Positions 1-8,638 of a stretch of DNA of 64,000 nucleotides are shown here, one piece after another; the first letter of the stretch is position 1, and every line of letters begins with the position of its first letter. Source of the DNA: Verrucomicrobiota bacterium. GTDB taxonomy: Bacteria > Verrucomicrobiota > Verrucomicrobiia > Limisphaerales > UBA9464. Location: assembly GCA_947454705.1 (NCBI GenBank), contig CANGKZ010000004.1, positions 124,001 to 188,000 on the forward strand. The letters run 5' to 3'. The notes beneath the pieces were generated by a model that worked only from the letters and a program-made list of their open reading frames with translations, was not told the origin of the DNA and ran no database searches. A program made the position numbers and the translations under genes.

Positions 1-513
1 AAGGATCAGGCCGACCCACAGGGCGGTGGCCACGGCGCTGTAGCCGATGAAGCGGGAGTACGGCATGGCCCCCATGCCGGCGACGAACGGGGTGAAGGTC
101 CGCACGATCGGGACAAAGCGCGCCATCAGGATGGTCTTGCCGCCGTAGCGATCGAAGAAGGCGTGGGTGCGGTCGAGGTGCTTCTGCTGGATCAATCTTG
201 GAAACCGCTTCACCAGCTGGGTGCCGACCTGTTTTCCGACCCAGTAGTTGAGGTTGTCCCCGACGAAGGCGGCCCCGGCGATGATCAGTGCGCAGTTGGT
301 CAGGCTGAGTCCGCTGGCGGGATCGGCCGCTAGGGCTCCGACCGCGAACAGCAGCGAATCCCCGGGCAGGAACGGGGTGATCACCAAACCCGTTTCGCAG
401 AAGATCACGGCAAACAGCATTCCGTAGAACCACGAGCCGTACTGCTGGAGCAGCTGGTTCAGGTGGTCCTGGAGATGCAGGACGAATTCGAGGGCTTGTT
501 TCAGGAGATCCAT
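1..513 (-). CDS. DedA family (SNARE-associated) membrane protein, 3' part truncated by window edge
   Basis: Reverse-strand reading from CAT at 511-513 gives MDLLKQALEFVLHLQDHLNQLLQQYGSWFYGMLFAVIFCETGLVITPFLPGDSLLFAVGALAA...; the FCETGLVITPFLPGDSLLF motif is typical of DedA. Confidence 0.9.
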   Translation of the reverse strand, partial: MDLLKQALEFVLHLQDHLNQLLQQYGSWFYGMLFAVIFCETGLVITPFLPGDSLLFAVGALAADPASGLSLTNCALIIAGAAFVGDNLNYWVGKQVGTQLVKRFPRLIQQKHLDRTHAFFDRYGGKTILMARFVPIVRTFTPFVAGMGAMPYSRFIGYSAVATALWVGLIL

Positions 514-679
514 GAACTTGAAATGACGCGATTGCCCCTATTCTACACGGAAACCGGTTCGCCGCGAGCCGGTGTCATGGGGTTCCGAACGGTTCCGGGG
601 CCGCCGAGGTTCAATCTCCGGGAAACGCTGCGGGAACTTCGCCTTGCGGTGCAAGCCGCTTGTCCGGGAAGTTCGGTGT

Positions 680-1702
680 GTGAAAGCCGCTGTGTTACAT
701 GGCCGTGAAGATATCCGCGTGGAAACCGTCGCCGAACGCCCGCTGGCGGAGGGCGAGGTGCGGGTCGGCATCCGGGCCGCCCTGACCTGCGGGACGGACC
801 TGAAGGTGTATCGACGCGGCTATCACGCGCGGATGCTCACCCCTCCGTGTGTATTCGGACACGAGCTCGCCGGCGAGATCACGGAGTCGCGTCACCCCTC
901 GTGGAAACCCGGCCAGCGGGTGGTGGCCGCCAATTCCGCTCCGTGCGGCGCGTGTTTTTCGTGCACCCATGAGCAGCCGAACCTTTGCGACAACCTGCTG
1001 TTTCTCAACGGGGCTTATGCCGAATCCATTGTGATCCCGGAACGGATCGCCACGCGGAATCTGATCGAACTCCAGCCCGGGACCGCCTTTGCCGACGCCG
1101 CATTGACCGAGCCGCTGGCCTGCGTGGTGCAGGGAATCGAGGATCTGAACCTGCGCGCCGGGGAATCGGTGCTGATTCTTGGAGCAGGGCCGATCGGGTT
1201 GTTCGCAGTGGCGCTGGCCCGGCAGGCCGGATGCGAGGTCACCGTGGCGGGCCGTGGCGATTCACGACTCGCGCTTGCGCGTCGGCTGGGAGCGTCGCAG
1301 GTCATCGACATGGCGGGTTCCGAAGACCTGGTGGGTGGAGTCCGCGCCGCGGGGAACCGGCGCTACGACGTGGTGTTCGAAGCCGTGGGAAAGCCCGCAG
1401 CGTGGGAGGCGGCCGTGTCGCTGGTTCGAAAAGGCGGGCGCGTGAATTTCTTCGGAGGCTGCCCCGGCGGGACCTCGGTCCAGCTTGATACCACCTTGAT
1501 CCACTATTCGAATCTCACCCTGCTGGCGAGTTTCCATCACACCCCGGCGACGATCCGACGGGCCTTGGGATGGATCGAATCGGGAGTGATCCGTGCGGCG
1601 GATTTCGTCGATGGCAATGCGACGTTGGATGCGCTTCCGGAACTGTTTCGATCGATGGCCCAGGGGAATCGGGCGGTGAAGACGCTGGTGTCGATCCACT
1701 GA
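680..1702 (+). CDS. Zinc-dependent alcohol dehydrogenase (MDR family)
   Basis: GTG start at 680; VKAAVLHGREDIRVE..., CGTDLK, GHELAGEI, CGxCxxCxxxxxNLC zinc motif, GAGPIGL Rossmann. Confidence 0.88.
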   Translation: MKAAVLHGREDIRVETVAERPLAEGEVRVGIRAALTCGTDLKVYRRGYHARMLTPPCVFGHELAGEITESRHPSWKPGQRVVAANSAPCGACFSCTHEQPNLCDNLLFLNGAYAESIVIPERIATRNLIELQPGTAFADAALTEPLACVVQGIEDLNLRAGESVLILGAGPIGLFAVALARQAGCEVTVAGRGDSRLALARRLGASQVIDMAGSEDLVGGVRAAGNRRYDVVFEAVGKPAAWEAAVSLVRKGGRVNFFGGCPGGTSVQLDTTLIHYSNLTLLASFHHTPATIRRALGWIESGVIRAADFVDGNATLDALPELFRSMAQGNRAVKTLVSIH

Positions 1703-1789
1703 CCTTCCAAGCCGCCACGGATTCCTGCCACCACTTCGCACTTCGTTCCCGCGCCGTCCTCCGCCATAGTCCCGTCCGGAATTGTCCTC

Positions 1790-2491
1790 GTGACCGCCAT
1801 GAAACTGCGCCTGTTTGTCCTTCTTTCGCTGATCTCGATCTTCGCCGGCTGCCGCACCAAGCAGTTGCCGCACATCCGTGTCGAGGATTACCAGGATCGC
1901 CGCCGCACCGGAAATCCGGTGATCAAGATCGCCTGCGTTGGCGACAGCATCACCTACGGAGCCGGGGTGGAAGGGCGCGAGACCAACAGCTATCCCGCGC
2001 AATTGGCGGAGTATCTGGGCAAGGGATTTCAGGTCCGCAACTTCGGCCGTTCCGGTGCGACCCTGATGCGCAACGGCGATCTGCCCTACTGGACCACCGA
2101 GGAGATGAAGGCGGCGGACGAGTTCCAGCCCGACGTGGTCATCATCAAATTGGGGACCAACGACACCAAGCCCCAGAATTGGAAGGGGCGCGCTCCGTTC
2201 ATTGCGGACTACACGGCGCTGATCGAGCACTTCCGTTCCTTGAAGTCGAAGCCCAAGATTTGGGCCTGCCTGCCGGTGCCCGTGTACGGCGACAAGTGGG
2301 GCATCAATGCCAACACGCTCGATGCGGTGTTGGAGGCGACTCAGGACGTGTGTGACAAGCGCAAGGTGCCGGTGATTGACCTCAACGACGCGTTGATGGG
2401 CCATCCGGAGATGTTCCCCGACCAGATTCATCCCAACGCCGCCGGAGCCGTACTGATGGCCAAGACGGTGTATCAGGCCATTCGGCCGTGA
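1790..2491 (+). CDS. SGNH/GDSL-type esterase, probable lipoprotein
   Basis: Lipobox-like FAGC; GDSITYGAG and GTNDTKP motifs, DQIHPNAAG catalytic Asp/His block. Confidence 0.85.
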   Translation: MTAMKLRLFVLLSLISIFAGCRTKQLPHIRVEDYQDRRRTGNPVIKIACVGDSITYGAGVEGRETNSYPAQLAEYLGKGFQVRNFGRSGATLMRNGDLPYWTTEEMKAADEFQPDVVIIKLGTNDTKPQNWKGRAPFIADYTALIEHFRSLKSKPKIWACLPVPVYGDKWGINANTLDAVLEATQDVCDKRKVPVIDLNDALMGHPEMFPDQIHPNAAGAVLMAKTVYQAIRP

Positions 2492-2495
2492 GAGG

Positions 2496-2764
2496 GCGGT
2501 GAAGCCGCCAGTTGAAGGGTTAAAATGTTGAAGTGTTGAAGGGGGGGGAACCGGTTGCATCCCGTATGGAGTACCGCGTTTACGCGGCTCTGCTGTTGGG
2601 CTGCGAACTCAGCGGAGAGATGGGTTCACCCCCTTGGATGACATTCTGCGCCCCTGCCCAAGCTTTCTGAAGACGGGACTCCAAACGGATAACGTCGTCG
2701 TCACGACTGCCGCGAATTCCCCTTCAACGCTTCAACTTTTCAACCCTTCAACCGCCGCACCGCG
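2496..2764. repeat. Intergenic element bounded by ~35-bp imperfect inverted repeats (GTTGAAGGGTTRAAAAKGTTGAAGYGTTGAAGGGG)
   Basis: Left arm 2511-2547 matches reverse complement of right arm 2718-2752; lies between convergent genes. Confidence 0.7.
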
Positions 2765-2768
2765 GCTT

Positions 2769-4106
2769 TCAATCCGCAATGCGGTACAGGTGCGTCCTCG
2801 TGCGGAGGTAGAGCGCTTTTCCTGACACGGCAGGGGAGGCCATGAAGCCGTCGGGAAGCGTGTTTTCCGCGAGCTTCTTGAATTCGCGGGAGGCGGCGAT
2901 CACCACGGTCTTTCCCTCCTCGCTGAAGCAATAGAGTCGGCCTTCTGAAGCGAGCGGAGACGCGGAGTAATTTCCACCGAGTCGTTCGTTCCACACCACG
3001 TTGCCGGTCTTCGCTTCCCAGCAGGTGGCGAGTCCGCCGTCCTCGATACCAAACAGCAAATCCCCAACCAGCGTGAGCGCGGGTTTCTTCGGGGTTCCAC
3101 GTTTGGAACGCCATGCGACTTTCAATTCGCTGTCGGGGGCGGTGGTGGCGTTGACGTCGAGCGACTCACCCTTTTTCCCCGGATGAATGGCGAGGGTTTG
3201 GCCCTGCGACCAACCGGTGGGGAAATAAACGAGTCCGTGTGCGGCGATCGGACGCGTCCCGGCCGAGTGACTGGTGCGTTCCTCAATGCGCCAGAGCTCC
3301 TCCCCGGTCGCCGGTTCGTACGCGTAAAACGCTTTGGCGCCCTGGCTGAGCAGGGTGGGGTGGCCGTTCAACGGAGCGACCTGACAGGTGGCGAAGGCCT
3401 TGCGCCAATCGCCTTCGGAGGCCGGTTTTCCGTCCGGTCCCAGATCCTGATAGTCCACCGAACGTTCCTTGCGCCAGACGGTCTTGCCGGTGCTCTTGTC
3501 CAGAGCGACGAGGAATTGGTGATCGCTGCCGTCGAAATTCAAGAAGAGCAGGTTCCCCCAAAGGATCGGAGACGAACCCGCGCCGCGGTAGTGGTTGCAC
3601 ACGAAGTCGCGTCGTTCCCACAGCACCTTGCCCGTGGCGGTGTCGAGGCACGCCGTTCCCGGTGAACCAAACGTGATGTACACCCGGCCCTTTTCGATCG
3701 CCGGGGTCGGGGATCCGTAGCTGTTGAACTTGTGGGCGAACTGCGGTTTCTCCACCTCGAACAGCGGGAGGTCGCGCAGAATTTTGCCCGAGTCGCGATC
3801 GATGCAAATCGCCGAGAGTGTGCGTCCATCCTCGGTGGCCGTGGTGAGCCAGATCTGCTTGTCCCAGATCACCGGCGAGGACCAGGCCTTGCCGTGGATC
3901 GGTGTCTTCCAGGTCACGTGGCGGTCCACGGCCCAGTCGAGCGGAAGGCCGGTGGAAAGCGTCGTGCCGTCGCCGCGCGGGCCGCGGAATTCCGGCCACT
4001 GAACGTCATCCTTGGGCGCTGCGGCGAGGCCGCGTCCAGCAACCACGCTGGTCAGGGCGGCCCATCCGATCAGGTTCTGGATCCACAAGCGACGCGGGGA
4101 GTGCAT
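2769..4106 (-). CDS. PQQ-binding-like beta-propeller repeat protein, secreted
   Basis: WPEFRGPRGDG N-terminus and repeated GKVLW / GEELWRIEE / GNVVWNERLGG propeller motifs. Confidence 0.85.
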   Translation of the reverse strand: MHSPRRLWIQNLIGWAALTSVVAGRGLAAAPKDDVQWPEFRGPRGDGTTLSTGLPLDWAVDRHVTWKTPIHGKAWSSPVIWDKQIWLTTATEDGRTLSAICIDRDSGKILRDLPLFEVEKPQFAHKFNSYGSPTPAIEKGRVYITFGSPGTACLDTATGKVLWERRDFVCNHYRGAGSSPILWGNLLFLNFDGSDHQFLVALDKSTGKTVWRKERSVDYQDLGPDGKPASEGDWRKAFATCQVAPLNGHPTLLSQGAKAFYAYEPATGEELWRIEERTSHSAGTRPIAAHGLVYFPTGWSQGQTLAIHPGKKGESLDVNATTAPDSELKVAWRSKRGTPKKPALTLVGDLLFGIEDGGLATCWEAKTGNVVWNERLGGNYSASPLASEGRLYCFSEEGKTVVIAASREFKKLAENTLPDGFMASPAVSGKALYLRTRTHLYRIAD

Positions 4107-4191
4107 GGGCGGACTCTATTCGAATCCGCCCCCGGACGAGGAAGGCAAAAGAGTGAAATGCGCGTGGCTGCCCGGGTCTGCAATTCGGCGC

Positions 4192-4222
4192 GGGGACTGC
4201 GCGAAGGGCTCGCGCAGTCCCC
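4192..4222. terminator. Perfect 13-bp hairpin 3' of aroF
   Basis: GGGGACTGCGCGA-AGGGC-TCGCGCAGTCCCC; no obvious U tract. Confidence 0.5.
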
Positions 4223-4236
4223 GGATTCGACGCCGT

Positions 4237-5280
4237 TTACTCGCGTCCGGCTGCGGCGAGGAACGGCTTCAGATCCTTCATCAGCTCACGGAATCCCTCG
4301 AGCGAGAGCTGTTGGGCCCCGTCGCTCCAGGCTTCCGCGGGGTTCGGGTGCACTTCGATGAGCAGCGCATCGGCCCCCATGGCCACCGCGCCTTTGCAGA
4401 ACGCGGCGACGAGATCCGCGCGTCCACCGCCCTGGCTGGGATCGATCACCACCGGGCAGTGCGATTCCCGCTTCACAATGGGAATGGTGGAAAGATCCAG
4501 CGTGTTGCGGGTGTAGGTCTCGAAGGTGCGGATGCCGCGTTCGCAGAACATCAGGTTCGGATTGTCATTCGCGAGCACGTACTCGCCGGCGAGCAGCCAT
4601 TCCTCGATCTTCATGGAAAGCCCGCGCTTGAGCAGAATGGGCCGCCCGGTTTTAGCAGCCGCCACCAACAGCTGGAAATTCTGCGCGTTGCGGGCGCCGA
4701 TTTGGAGGATGTCGGCGTACTCGGCCACCAGCTCCACGTGATCCTCGGAGAGCAACTCGGTGATCACCGCGAGTCCCGTGGCCTTGCGGGCCTTGGCGAG
4801 GAGTTTGAGTCCCTTTTCGCCGAGCCCCTGGAATTCGTACGGCGAGGTGCGGGGCTTGAACGCGCCGCCGCGCAGGACGGTGGCTCCGGCTTCCGCCACC
4901 GCCTCGGCCGTGGTCATGAGCTGACGCTCGCTTTCCACCGAACAGGGACCGGCCATGATCACGCATTTTTTCCCACCAATCACCACCGGGGCGCTGTTCC
5001 GTTTCGTGCCGGTGGCGGGGGGGAGGGTGATGGTGGAGTTCTGCGGATGCGCCTCGCGGCTGACCAGTTTGTATCGTTTTTGGATCCGGCTGACGCTCTC
5101 CACCTGGGGCCAGGCGGCGAGGGACTCGAGGGAGGCGTGCTGGCGTTCGTCGCCGATGGCGCCGATGACCGTGCGGGCGACCCCGCGCATGACGTGCGGG
5201 GTGTAGCCGAGGCGTTTGATTTCGGCGCAGACGGTGTTGACCTGCTGTCGGGTCTGTTGGGGCTTGAGGACGATGATCAT
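4237..5280 (-). CDS. aroF: 3-deoxy-7-phosphoheptulonate synthase (DAHP synthase)
   Basis: MIIVLKPQQTRQQV...; KKCVIMAGPCSVES, LRGGAFKPRTSPYEFQGLG, DPSQGGGRADLV motifs of AroAII/KDPGal-like DAHP synthase. Confidence 0.92.
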   Translation of the reverse strand: MIIVLKPQQTRQQVNTVCAEIKRLGYTPHVMRGVARTVIGAIGDERQHASLESLAAWPQVESVSRIQKRYKLVSREAHPQNSTITLPPATGTKRNSAPVVIGGKKCVIMAGPCSVESERQLMTTAEAVAEAGATVLRGGAFKPRTSPYEFQGLGEKGLKLLAKARKATGLAVITELLSEDHVELVAEYADILQIGARNAQNFQLLVAAAKTGRPILLKRGLSMKIEEWLLAGEYVLANDNPNLMFCERGIRTFETYTRNTLDLSTIPIVKRESHCPVVIDPSQGGGRADLVAAFCKGAVAMGADALLIEVHPNPAEAWSDGAQQLSLEGFRELMKDLKPFLAAAGRE

Positions 5281-5348
5281 GTTCGGAGCGGTTTGAGGGA
5301 TGTGGCGTGGTTTGTTTGTTGGACGGGAGAAACGCACGGCCGCTGGCG

Positions 5349-5381
5349 AAACAAAAACGCCGCCAGCGGGAGCCGGCGGCG
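5349..5381 (-). terminator. Intrinsic terminator (attenuator) in the aroF leader
   Basis: Minus strand CGCCGCCGGC-TCCC-GCTGGCGGCG-TTTTTGTTT; 10-bp stem (one G.U), 4-nt loop, U tract, 68 nt before the aroF start. Confidence 0.8.
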
Positions 5382-5399
5382 GTGAGGCACAACTTCAGT

Positions 5400-5483
5400 T
5401 CATGCGCCCACGCACCGACCGGCCCGGCTAAAATAAAAGCCGAACCAGAATGCAAATCGGTAGGTGAACGCGCTGAAACTCAC
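5400..5483 (-). CDS. Putative aromatic-amino-acid leader peptide of aroF, (M/V)SFSAFTYRFAFWFGFYFSRAGRCVGA
   Basis: GTG at 5483-5481, TGA at 5402-5400; 7 Phe, 2 Tyr, 1 Trp in 27 residues; ends 18 nt before terminator hairpin. Confidence 0.72.
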   Translation of the reverse strand: MSFSAFTYRFAFWFGFYFSRAGRCVGA

Positions 5484-5492
5484 AGCGCGGGC

Positions 5493-5521
5493 AACATGGC
5501 CAGTCCCCACGTCGGAGTCAA
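5493..5521 (-). promoter_or_regulatory. Candidate promoter for aroF leader transcript
   Basis: Minus strand TTGACT (5521-5516), 17 nt, CATGTT (5498-5493). Confidence 0.4.
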
Positions 5522-5590
5522 ATCGCCCTTGGCCGTCGTTCCTTGGACTTTGGACTTTGTTCGCCCTTCCTCGTGCGCTTCGATGACGGC

Positions 5591-6361
5591 ATGCCGAAGA
5601 GCACGTGGGTGTTTGCAGCGTTTTTTTCGATGGTGCTGATCCTGATTCTCGGGGGATTGCAGATTCGGGAAAAGGGGCGCGCCTTGGAGGCGGCCGAGCA
5701 GGCGGCACTCGAAGCAAAGAAATCCGTCGAACTCGCCGCCCAGACCAACGCGGCCTACCTGGCCGAAGTGGAGGCGCTGAGGAATCAAGCGACGGAACTT
5801 CAGCAACAGGTCAAGGCCGCTGCGGCCGATCGCGACACCCTCAAGCAACAAATGCAGGCGGAGCTGGATTCCAAGGAAGTCACCATTTCCGAGCTTCAGG
5901 GAAAGCTGACCCTCAGCATCCTGGATCGCATTCTCTTTGATTCCGGTCGTGCTGAAGTGAAACCGGAGGGACGCGCGGTTCTGAAAAAGGTCGCCGGTGT
6001 GCTTGGGAAATTTCCGAACCGACCGGTTCAGGTCATCGGCCACACCGACAACGTCCCGATTCGCGGCCGCACCCCGGACGGATTCTCGGACAATTGGGAG
6101 CTTTCCGCGGGGCGCGCCGTGTCGGCGGTGCGCTTCCTGGTGGAGCAGGCGGGGGTGGATCCGCACCGGATCTCCGCGGTCGGGAGCGGCGAGTTCAAGC
6201 CCATCGCCGACAACGCCACCGCCGAAGGCCGCGCCCGGAACCGTCGAATCGCCATCGTGGTGCTGCCCGAGGAACTTGGATCGGCGGATATTCCACGCGT
6301 GAAACCGCAAGAAATTCAAAAGCCGGTCGAAAACCCGGACGCTGGAACCCCCACGCCCTGA
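5591..6361 (+). CDS. OmpA family protein with N-terminal TM helix and coiled coil (MotB/OmpA-like)
   Basis: VQVIGHTDNVPIRG...NWELSAGRAVSAVRFLVEQAGVDPHRISAVGSGEFKPIADNATAEGRARNRRIAI. Confidence 0.87.
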   Translation: MPKSTWVFAAFFSMVLILILGGLQIREKGRALEAAEQAALEAKKSVELAAQTNAAYLAEVEALRNQATELQQQVKAAAADRDTLKQQMQAELDSKEVTISELQGKLTLSILDRILFDSGRAEVKPEGRAVLKKVAGVLGKFPNRPVQVIGHTDNVPIRGRTPDGFSDNWELSAGRAVSAVRFLVEQAGVDPHRISAVGSGEFKPIADNATAEGRARNRRIAIVVLPEELGSADIPRVKPQEIQKPVENPDAGTPTP

Positions 6362-6468
6362 GCGTTTTGGCGGAGGCGAAAACGAAGGAAACGGGAGGCG
6401 AGATGTGAGCTGTTCAGGAACCGAATTCCCCCGAATTAGCGGGCATAAAGTGTCGTCCAATGTTCGCT

Positions 6469-6484
6469 TGTGAAAAATTTCACG
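6469..6484. promoter_or_regulatory. Candidate CRP/FNR-superfamily operator upstream of cox operon
   Basis: TGTGA-AAAATT-TCACG, one mismatch from TGTGAN6TCACA. Confidence 0.4.
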
Positions 6485-6593
6485 AAGACACTTGACCCGA
6501 GTAAGTCGGGTGTTAGCGTCGATCCGTTTTCGCGAGAGGCATGGTCATGATTGCTAATGATCAGCCGTGCCGTTGACCGAATTATTCATTCCC

Positions 6594-7295
6594 ATGAACA
6601 CCACGCTTAAGACCCTTGTTGCAGTGGCCGCAACGGGTTCCGTCCTCAACGCCGCTGAATTGACCGGCAAGATCACCGTGAAGGGCACTCCGCCCCCGGC
6701 CAAGGCGATCTCTGCGGTGAAAGCGGATCCGAACTGCGGAAAGACCCGCACCGACGACGCCATGACCCGCACTTGGGTGGTTGGCGCAGACAGCGGTCTC
6801 GGCAACGTCGTTGTTTACATCAAGGCGGGCCTCGAAGGAAAGACCTTCACCGCTCCTGCTGAAAAGCCCCTGATCGATCAGGTCGGCTGCATGTATGAGC
6901 CCTACGTGACTGCGGTCATGGCCGGCCAGACCTTCCAAGTCCGCAACTCGGACGCGTTCATGCACAACGTGAATGCCACCCCGAAGATCAACAAGGGTTT
7001 CAACTTCGCCCAGGCCAACGCCGGTCAGGTGAACGAGAAGGTGTTCGACAAGCCCGAGCTCGGCGCGAAGTTCGCCTGCAACGTGCATCCCTGGATGATC
7101 TCGTACGTCAGCGTGATGGAGAATCCGTTCTTCGCCGTGTCTGACAAGGACGGCAAGTTCACCATTAAGGGTGACCTTCCGGACGGCAAGTACACCCTCG
7201 CTGCGTACCACCAGAAGGGTGGCGAAGTGACTCAGGACATTGAGGTCAAGGGTGGCAAGGCCACCGCGAGCCTCGCGATTGAAGTCAAACAGTAG
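6594..7295 (+). CDS. Cupredoxin-like secreted protein with carboxypeptidase-regulatory-like C-terminus
   Basis: Signal peptide; AFMHNV...FACNVHPWM gives a type-1 Cu-like H/C/H/M set; C-terminal GKFTIKGDLPDGKYTLAAYH. Confidence 0.75.
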   Translation: MNTTLKTLVAVAATGSVLNAAELTGKITVKGTPPPAKAISAVKADPNCGKTRTDDAMTRTWVVGADSGLGNVVVYIKAGLEGKTFTAPAEKPLIDQVGCMYEPYVTAVMAGQTFQVRNSDAFMHNVNATPKINKGFNFAQANAGQVNEKVFDKPELGAKFACNVHPWMISYVSVMENPFFAVSDKDGKFTIKGDLPDGKYTLAAYHQKGGEVTQDIEVKGGKATASLAIEVKQ

Positions 7296-7393
7296 TCGAT
7301 CGTTTTCAAGCTGGGGCCGGATCGGGGTAATTCCTGATCCGGCCCTACCTTTGCCCAAGCCGAAGTTCCGAATTTCGAATTCCGATTTCCGAC

Positions 7394-8605
7394 GTGCCCT
7401 CTGAGAGCTCCCAGCGCTGGATGTTCCGGTTTTCCGCGTTCACTGCGGCGTGCACACTGGTGCTGGTTTGCATCGGTGGACTGGTGACCAGCAAGGGCGT
7501 GGGAATGTCGGTGCCCGACTGGCCCACCAGCTACGGGTACAACATGTTCGCCCTGCCGCTGTCCACGTGGCTGACCGGCGGCGTGTTTGACGAGCATACG
7601 CACCGATTGGTGGCTACCATCGTGGGCACCCTCGTGGTGGCGCAAACCCGCTGGCTCGGAGGGGCCGCCTCCCGCCGTCCGCTGGGGATCATCGGCGTTT
7701 CCGAACTTCTCTGCGGCCTTCTCCTGTTGAAGCTGGGTCCTGACTGGAAGGGTGCCGGCCATTTTCTTTCCGGAATCGGCGGTTTGGTGCTCCTGGCCTC
7801 GCTGGTTCCGGTGAAGAATTCCCCAGCCTCGGCTGGAATTCCGTCGCTCGTCTGGGCGGCCTTCGTGCTCGTTCAATTTCAAGGCCTGCTCGGCGGGCTC
7901 CGTGTGGTGCTCGACAAAGTGGTGGTGTCCGACACCACCTTGGGAACGGTGCTGGGTTTGATTCACGGTTGCCTCGGACAGGCGTTTTTCGTGCTTTTGT
8001 GCTTCATCGCCCTGCGTTTGAGCCCGGTTTGGCAGCGCGCGTCCGTTCCGGTTCAGGGCGGGCTGCGGTTCTTGCTTCCGCTGGCCACCTTCGCCGTCTG
8101 CGCCCAATTGCTCCTCGGTGCTTCGATGCGCCATCAGCATGCCGGCCTGGCCATTCATGATTTTCCGACCGCGTATGGAAAAGTTTGGCCCGCAACGGAT
8201 TCTGCGGCGCTGGAGCGCTACAATCATGCCCGGACTGACGAGGTGGAGGTGACCGCCTTCCAAATCCAGCTCCAGATGTTTCATCGCATCGGGGCGGTGA
8301 TCGCCGTGTCGCTCGTTGCGGCCTGCGCGCTGGCGTCCCGCGCGTCCAGCACGGATCCGGTGGTGGGGCGTGGTGTTGTGATTTGGACGTGCCTGCTGGG
8401 AGTGCAGTTTGCGCTGGGAGCAGCGACCATTTGGACCGCAAAGGCCGCTGACGTGGCCACGGCACACGTGGCGGTGGGGGCTCTTTCGCTGGCCACTGGC
8501 GTCTTGGTGACCCTCCTGAGTCGTCGTCAAAGCACAGTTCCCATTCGTGACGCTTCCCATGTTTCCCCAAAGACGGCAATCTGGCCGGGATCGGTTCCGT
8601 CGTGA
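7394..8605 (+). CDS. ctaA: Heme A synthase (COX15/CtaA)
   Basis: Multi-TM; GGLVTSKGVGMSVPDWPTSYGYNMF, EHTHRLVATIVG, FHRIGAV motifs. Confidence 0.9.
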   Translation: MPSESSQRWMFRFSAFTAACTLVLVCIGGLVTSKGVGMSVPDWPTSYGYNMFALPLSTWLTGGVFDEHTHRLVATIVGTLVVAQTRWLGGAASRRPLGIIGVSELLCGLLLLKLGPDWKGAGHFLSGIGGLVLLASLVPVKNSPASAGIPSLVWAAFVLVQFQGLLGGLRVVLDKVVVSDTTLGTVLGLIHGCLGQAFFVLLCFIALRLSPVWQRASVPVQGGLRFLLPLATFAVCAQLLLGASMRHQHAGLAIHDFPTAYGKVWPATDSAALERYNHARTDEVEVTAFQIQLQMFHRIGAVIAVSLVAACALASRASSTDPVVGRGVVIWTCLLGVQFALGAATIWTAKAADVATAHVAVGALSLATGVLVTLLSRRQSTVPIRDASHVSPKTAIWPGSVPS

Positions 8606-8638
8606 GCCGGTTGGTTCGTCTTTAGTTCCTGTTTTTTC

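Noticed and set aside
1262-2560. 432-aa minus-strand ORF
   Set aside because: Antisense to ADH and SGNH esterase; low-complexity shadow translation.
4012-5385. 457-aa plus-strand ORF
   Set aside because: Antisense to DAHP synthase; no recognisable domain.
5543-5590. Upstream start extension of the OmpA-family ORF
   Set aside because: The ATG at 5591 gives a proper TM N-terminus (MPKSTWVFAAFFSMVLILILGG); the extension overlaps the putative promoter region of the divergent aroF leader.
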